A stretch of DNA of 64,000 bases, taken from assembly GCA_907163375.1 (NCBI GenBank), contig CAJQUW010012964.1:310001-374000 (forward strand), given 5' to 3'. Source of the stretch: Prostheceraeus crozeri. Its lineage: Eukaryota > Platyhelminthes > Polycladida > Euryleptidae. A program made the translations under genes and the position numbers. A model generated the notes under the pieces. The model saw only the letters and a list, made by a program, of their open reading frames with translations. It made no database searches and was not told the DNA's origin. Shown here piece after piece: positions 44,181 through 64,000 of this stretch; position 1 is the stretch's first letter; the number at the start of each line of letters is the position of its first letter.

Positions 44181-45793
44181 TTGTCTATTTGATGAAAATG
44201 CACTTTCTATAATTCGAGAAATTCAAAAGACCTCGAGGTAATTCTCTAAAAGCTTGAGAAATCAGAAATTCTTTCTCGGTTCGATTTCTCGTTTCTCGAT
44301 TATCGCCCGTATATTATTGACTTTCTTTTTTTAACAAATGAACTGGTAAGGCAAAGAGAATCCATTTTGAGAGCTGTTTTTCTGTAAATTTGGCCAATAA
44401 TTCATTAATTTCAAAGGAAGTATCACTGACTCGAAATGATACTTATTCATATTCATATATCCGAACTTTCTGCTTCTACATGTACGTGTAAATTGTAAAG
44501 GTCGTGAAAATGGAAATTACCGGAAACTGCCGTCATAATGTATTCCACATTCAATGTTGAAGCAAGTTAAGTATACTACTGAAAAATCTTTACTAGTAGA
44601 CGAATTGTTCAGTACTTTTTTTGATTCCAGAACTGACAGAACTTCACGCCTGTTCGCGGTAGTGTCATCAAATCTTGGCTCTTTAAGACTGCATTATCAA
44701 ATTAAATCATGTTTTCATGAATGGTGTGGTTATTTCACAGAAAGTCTGATCTTAGCTGTTTTAGATATGAAGCTCTCTAATTTCACGTTCTCATCACAGC
44801 TTCAAGTATTTGCATATGTATAAATGAATGTGGCCTACATGGCGACACTTGCTGGTGAATCTGTGAACATGCACATAAATATAGCTTAAGTACCTATAAA
44901 TCATGCTGACTTCCTACCCAATACAATCTACGAGTTGGTGCTACATGCATCACATGGTGGGCAGTGGGCAGAGGGTTTCATTCTTTAGTCTTCAACCACA
45001 ACCTAAAATGTCACTGAGCTAGGGAGAAGTCCTACCAAGAGTGCACATCACAGCACCAAGAAGCATATTGCTTTGTCTAGTCCCGCCGCTTGGAAGAGCA
45101 TGGGACCACACAATCGAGGGAAAGGCAGAAAATAAAGTTCCTCCAGGCATTGTTTAGAATGCAATTTGGAAATAGACGTTTCAATAAGATTGTTATGTCA
45201 GATGTTTCTTGCATTGGGATCGATCACAGAGATGTATTCGTTTGTCGCGGTTACTCTAAGGGTGACGCGATTCTATCTCAGCTATTGTATGCAATGTGGA
45301 GAGATTCGTATTCCTTTGGCTTACGTGATTGGCCAAACGCGCGCAAAGCTTAAGGAAAGTTATATTAGGAAACACACGAACTGCGGTTGTCACAATTAGG
45401 ATTGAGCATCTGCCAAGTGAACAGTTCTTATCTTTGACTCCATGTTTCTCTGTGATCAATTCATCAAATGGAGATATTATTCACACCGTTCGAATCCCCA
45501 CGATCGAAATGTACTGACTGTGTACGTTCAATGTGGTGTCAATGATCTAGTTCGTCAGAATTCAGACTCCAGTTTGCATTTCGTTGAATGGAAAATTGTT
45601 TTTCTTGCCCTTTGAGACTACTTCTAAGCGTGATCATCAGTATTGAAAAATGTCCTCTCTATACCCAAACACGCGGACAAAGCAATTTATCTCTGTGGGA
45701 TTGATATTGCGCATTCTCAAATGATTGCAGTTATAATTTTCATGCATTATCAAGTCAATTAGATTATTGATTATCTTTTTATCAACCCTTTAG
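44181..45793. other. No gene recognised
   Basis: Several 77-89 residue frames (44554-44823, 45090-45399) with no family features. Confidence 0.35.
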
Positions 45794-45858
45794 GTGCGAT
45801 CAATCAATGTTGCGCCAAAGACAAGTGCAGAGTTGGAACCGGTGCCGACTTTTGACTG
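45794..45858 (+). CDS. Candidate tail exon, gene unknown
   Basis: Flanked by a good acceptor (ctttttatcaaccctttag) and a donor TG|GTAGGT. In phase 0 it is open and encodes VRSINVAPKTSAELEPVPTF plus Asp-Trp, the composition of a cytoplasmic tail. Phase 0 would also fit after gene A exon 5 or the short form of exon 6, but it is 25 kb away and upstream of gene B by 1.5 kb. It may be chance. Confidence 0.25.
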
Positions 45859-47379
45859 GTAGGTTTTTGGATTGATTGAGCTTTCACATGTCTCTACAAG
45901 GTCAAAATATAGCAAGGTGCAAAATAGTAAATCTTGAAACTTTGAGAAGTTTGAGGAATATCTATGTTCATCATGTTTCCAAGTTTCCTGTAACCTCGCT
46001 TTTCACACGGATTCTGCCGGTTTAAGGGACACTCTGCCGAAGGGGCACCATTCGATCAAGCCACTAGATATCGTTTCAAAGAGAATAGCAAATGATGTTG
46101 TATCTTCTCTTCTTTTGATAGCGGATTTTTTTGAGACTTGTGCTACCTTCAATCTGGATGTATATCTTTCTAGGCTGTTTAATCATCGAGCGGACTTTAA
46201 GAGTTGCGAACAGGCCTATAGGATTGATATTATTAAGTGTAACTGTACATATGTAACATTACAGTTTCGCCGAATAGACACAGAAATAATCTAACTCCTT
46301 GAATGAATATACGAGTACATTTAGTTGTAGCCCTACTTTCATTTTATGAGTTGTGGACACTCAATGTTCTTCGCAATAATGTGGTTTCATGCTTTTTCTG
46401 TTAGACAGCAATAGAGCATAGGCATAAAGTAAAGCCGGTCAAACCGGTCCGATTGTGTGACCGGTACTAACAGACCGGTCATTGGCACCGATATGCGGGT
46501 TTCAACCCTACACCATTACCGGATATGGAACAAATTTGGCCGTGATGTTCAGTCATCCCATCATCTGCATCTTTAGGCTATAGACAAAGATTTTAAGTTT
46601 AGACTTTCAGAAACGCAGTTAAAACCTACATGCAGTTATGAATGATTCACAGTCATTGTTCATGTAACTTAATTTTAAACATGTAGATTTAAAAACTCGA
46701 TAATGCTCCGTTAGACTTAAGAGATTAAATTAAATTGACAACGCAGAGTAATATGAGGCTGTAGTTAACTAATAGATAATCAAAGGTTTTCTATTCTCGC
46801 AATAATTCCTCATATCTAAAGAATCCAACAAATATACCGTCACACCGAAACGATTCCTTTTTGATCAAGTACCTACCACAGCTCATTGAGATTTCGCTAT
46901 AGTGATGAAAATGATGAAATTTTGTAAATATATGATATGAATTGGCAATTCATGTAATCCTGCTTATCCTACTCGATCTGGAAATATTTAGACTGCATAC
47001 AACTTTCGAGACCAATCAATCATGTGTTTCGATTGATAATGACTGATAAATTCACTATCTATATCCACGGATTTTACACACAATACATTGTTCTCAATTA
47101 CAACAGTGTCAGCAAGTGTGACCGGTACTCCGATGAAGGAAATGGTTTCACATTGAATTATTACAAATTCATGTAATTTTGCCGATTCAATGACCAAATG
47201 GACCGTTATCAGAATTATTGAACAAGTCGACCTGAAGCGATAAGAGGAAATTGATAAGCTACCTAGCAGAAACCCATCTTCACATTGTTTCACCATCAGG
47301 TAAAGATTTACCGATTAATCTGATATACCACTTGAATTCGAGAAGTCTTTCAGGTCACATCGAACAGACAGACGGCTTC
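45859..47379. other. No gene recognised
   Basis: At 46420-46515 accggt-rich sequence ends in a hAT-like terminus (ccgatatgcgggtttcaacc). A 102-residue minus-strand frame (46988-47296) has ordinary protein composition but no splice or family support. Confidence 0.35.
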
Positions 47380-61484
<14,105 letters not shown>

Positions 61485-61655
61485 GTGAGATTCTGAATGC
61501 TTATCTTTCAATGAAAAATGATCTTTGAAGACAGAAAGAAACTTCATTAACAGATGAATTGCATTATCGTTGCTTGATTGCCATTTTTTCTTCGTTGCTT
61601 GTTTTGTTATTATTATTATTTTTGCGTTCAATTGGTGTACATAAAATAACTAGTT

Positions 61656-61745
61656 ATTGAGTTGCATCCTCATTTGAAAAATAGGAACAGACCTGAATTG
61701 CCTGCATTTCACCCAGCATCAGGAATTATCAGCAAGCGTAATTTT
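61656..61745 (+). repeat. Segment shared with gene A 3' region (copy 2)
   Basis: Partner of 11128-11215. It lies 170 bases after gene B's membrane exon. It is open in one frame (HPHLKNRNRPELPAFHPASG) but no acceptor gives the phase 2 needed to join it to the membrane exon. Confidence 0.6.
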
Positions 61746-64000
61746 TTTTACGTAGTGTGCATGCAGAAACTATTAGTGGTCTGGACTTTAATACACTTTC
61801 TCCTTCATTTTTCATCTGAAATGAATAAAATCAATTCATTCTACTCTAACTTTATTTGTTCCCGAAGCATCACTTGACAAGAGTCAGGCGAAAGGTCACG
61901 TGATATTCAAATAAATTAATGAAATCAATTCATTTGTCTAAATTTTATCGCAAAACTCGTATATTTTGTTTGTTATGCTTTGTTTCTTTTTTCGTATCTA
62001 CTTTCATCGGGCAGGGTTCATTTCAAACAATGATTATTTGGCTTAATCCGCTGCCAGACGCTGCCAAACGAAGGAGTCATTTAGTAGATAGCTCTTCATC
62101 GGTTTCGTAGCGTACGTTTTATTATAGACATTCCGGAGAGGGGTTTAGATTTATGACAATAATGAACGGACCTCTATTTAAGTGCAATAAATGTCCTTCA
62201 AGTATCTACATAGCTAATTTGTAGTTTAAAATAAAAACGATATTGATGTCGTACTATTTCAAGATCTCTCAAAGCCTCTCGTCAGGAACAGGGGCGGCGC
62301 AGTATGGAGGGACAATGGACATTGTCTACTTCACTTTTCATAGGGATGGTGATTGTCTCTTCCACTTTTGATTTAAGTTTGAATCAGTTTTCATGCATGA
62401 GTTTAATCAGTTTCCTAAGCCATACTTACGTATCAGAATAATCAAACAAAATTCGCTTGCGTGATAAGAAATCGGCAAAATCAATCTTTTCTCCGTCTGA
62501 ATCACCAACGGCATCTTTCCGAAAAGATGGACTGCTGCAGATTGAACTTCGAATGAATTTTTCCACGTTTACCGTCAGCATAAGGATGAAATCCAACATT
62601 CCTTTTACTGCACCTAATATTGATATTGTGAAATTAAGTTATGATAACTCAGTTTCAAAAATTGTAATGATATTTAATCACATAGAACAGTGGTTTATGT
62701 ATATCTAAAGTGGTTTATATCCATGTAATATCAGCGTGAAAATCCTGCTGAACAATAAAATCATAAACAAAACATTTTGAAATGTCAAAGACATATGCAT
62801 CCTTACTTTGAAGTACAGCAATCATTCACCTGCTTGACGACGGTCGCCTGAAGTGACCGAAAGGCCCCGCGCTTACTTGAAGATAATTAATCCCGGAAAT
62901 GAAAATGATGATGTTCAAGGGCAGAAATCTCCACCAAAGACGATGAATTTTTGGAGTTTTTTGCATCTAGCCCTTCCTTGCGATCTGGTAGTCAACATGA
63001 TTTCATAACATATTGAATGAACTTTTGATTCATTTCATTTAAATCACGAAGAAAGACTTGTGCATCAGATTTTGGTTCGCTTTTCAATGTGCCTTTCAGG
63101 AAAGATGAATATTTTTGTGCTACATGTCATTTCGTAAAACTAGACTTGGCATGTAGACGGACAATGTTCTAAAGTATGTAACCTAAGAAGAACTTTCCAC
63201 ATCGAATCCCTGCTTCAGGAGAAGTTCTTAAATATTAGTGGCTCACCTGAGGTCCATTGGGCAACGGTGATAGAAAAAAGTGATAGTCATCATAGCAGAC
63301 AAAATTGCTTACTTGAGTTATAAAGATGTAATTTCCTTGCGTTTGTGACTCTTCGATTCTATAGCAACTTAGTACAAACTATTACTAAAATGTACAGGTC
63401 AGATTGGCCCTAACAATTCAAGTAGGCCTACTGCATCACAGCTTTTGAATTCAAAGTGCTCAATGTTTTGCGTCCAAATGATGGATTAAATGATAACTTA
63501 ATGTGTATCGTGGCACATTCAATTGCTTCATGAAAGTACGTGACTATTTCTTCTATTTTCACCACTGCTAGACTGTTTTGATGGTGACATGCGAAGATGC
63601 GTTTGCGAATCAATCCTGACGACGAATCATCGACAAAAGGCAGACGGGTATAAACAAGATAAAACATGTAGATAAAATGCAATCCATCCTATTTGATGCT
63701 TCTAAATTTTCGCTCGACAATGCAAATATACATGACTGATAAGCTCAAGAAACTCTGTAATCTAGGTTTAATATCCGAAACCATCTTCTCCCAATTTATA
63801 ACCTATCAGATCTCTAATTCCTAGGCTCTATGGGTTGCCAAAAATCCACACAGACCTTACGACCTATTTTGTCTATGACTGGCTCACCAACTCACAACTT
63901 AGCTCGATGGCTCACTGACTTGTTAGAACCTGTTGAAGCCTTGTATTCTGGTTTTCTGTGTTCGCGACACATTTGAATTTTCAGAGAGTATTCGTAACTT
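61746..64000. other. Downstream of gene B membrane exon
   Basis: No exon with a good phase-2 acceptor was found. An 83-residue frame at 62457-62708 begins with a charged stretch (DKKSAKSIFSPSESPTASF) but lacks a pyrimidine-rich acceptor. The hammerhead-like repeat lies at 62830-62875. Confidence 0.4.
62830..62875 (+). repeat. Hammerhead-like repeat related to 42.3 kb
   Basis: Reads GCTTGACGA, then a CGGTC...GACCG hairpin and GAAAGGCC, the order of a hammerhead ribozyme core (CUGANGA, stem II, GAAA) with the first C changed. The 42.3 kb spacer shares GCTTGA and GAAAGGCC on its minus strand. Confidence 0.4.

Noticed and set aside
46988-47296. 102-residue minus-strand frame upstream of gene B exon 1
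   Set aside because: No recognisable domain, no convincing acceptor, and lengths like this arise by chance in 64 kb of AT-rich DNA.
62457-62708. Possible cytoplasmic exon of gene B
   Set aside because: Charged start is attractive, but no pyrimidine-rich acceptor gives the phase 2 needed after the membrane exon.

Overview
This is a window of AT-rich animal nuclear DNA, most likely from an invertebrate. Coding sequence is sparse and lies in short exons with GT-AG introns of 1-10 kb. The rest is filled with old LINE fragments (CR1/L2-like, RTE-like and a third lineage), a Penelope-like fragment, Tc1/mariner and hAT-type DNA transposons, and SINE/tRNA-like pieces. No bacterial, organellar or retroviral sequence was recognised. 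The species cannot be named from the sequence.

The main find is a pair of paralogous plus-strand genes for small type I membrane proteins. Gene A has exons at 3545-3623, 6098-6260, 9046-9110, 9183-9261, 18970-19039 and about 20528-20736, possibly ending at 26112. Gene B has exons at 47380-47461, 53150-53357, 60345-60394 and 61409-61484 and runs off the right edge. Each encodes a signal peptide, a short Ser/Thr-rich stalk (strongly mucin-like in B), one six-cysteine EGF-like domain, a transmembrane helix and a basic cytoplasmic tail. The first four introns of A and the three visible ones plus the last donor of B have the same phases (1, 2, 1, 2), and in both genes the phase-2 intron falls between cysteines 4 and 5 of the EGF domain. 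That split is a hallmark of EGF-receptor-ligand-type genes rather than of ordinary repeated EGF modules. Both lack the Arg before cysteine 6 that EGFR agonists carry, so the receptor is open.

The minus strand between 32.6 and 41.0 kb carries exon-like ORFs with good splice sites that I cannot assign to a family: a phase-consistent five-exon chain at 32665-35491, a tail-like terminal exon at 37142-37327, and a two-exon unit at 40193-41007. A truncated histone H3 copy is at 56137-56433 (minus).

Mobile elements by region: 2.3-3.4 kb CR1-like LINE (minus); 3.9-5.0 kb two scrambled LINE pieces (minus); 11.9-13.9 kb decayed LINE (minus); 14.4-14.8 kb MITE; 16.5-16.9 kb mariner transposase relic; 17.9-18.6 kb RTE-like 3' end (minus) beside a tRNA-like sequence; 21.1-21.7 kb LINE (minus); 28.3-31.7 kb nearly complete two-ORF LINE (plus); 38.07-39.05 kb snap-back Tc1/mariner inserted in an older repeat whose second, inverted copy lies at 54.4-55.1 kb; 42.2-42.9 kb Penelope-like pieces; 43.4-44.2 kb CR1-like LINE (minus); 48.4-48.9 and 51.2-51.6 kb LINE pieces (plus); 51.76-52.73 kb hAT MITE; 56.7-58.2 kb palindromic element split by another hAT-like MITE; 58.4-59.6 kb transposase-like zinc fragment and a CTCATGA-rich repeat. 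Most of these sit in the introns of genes A and B.
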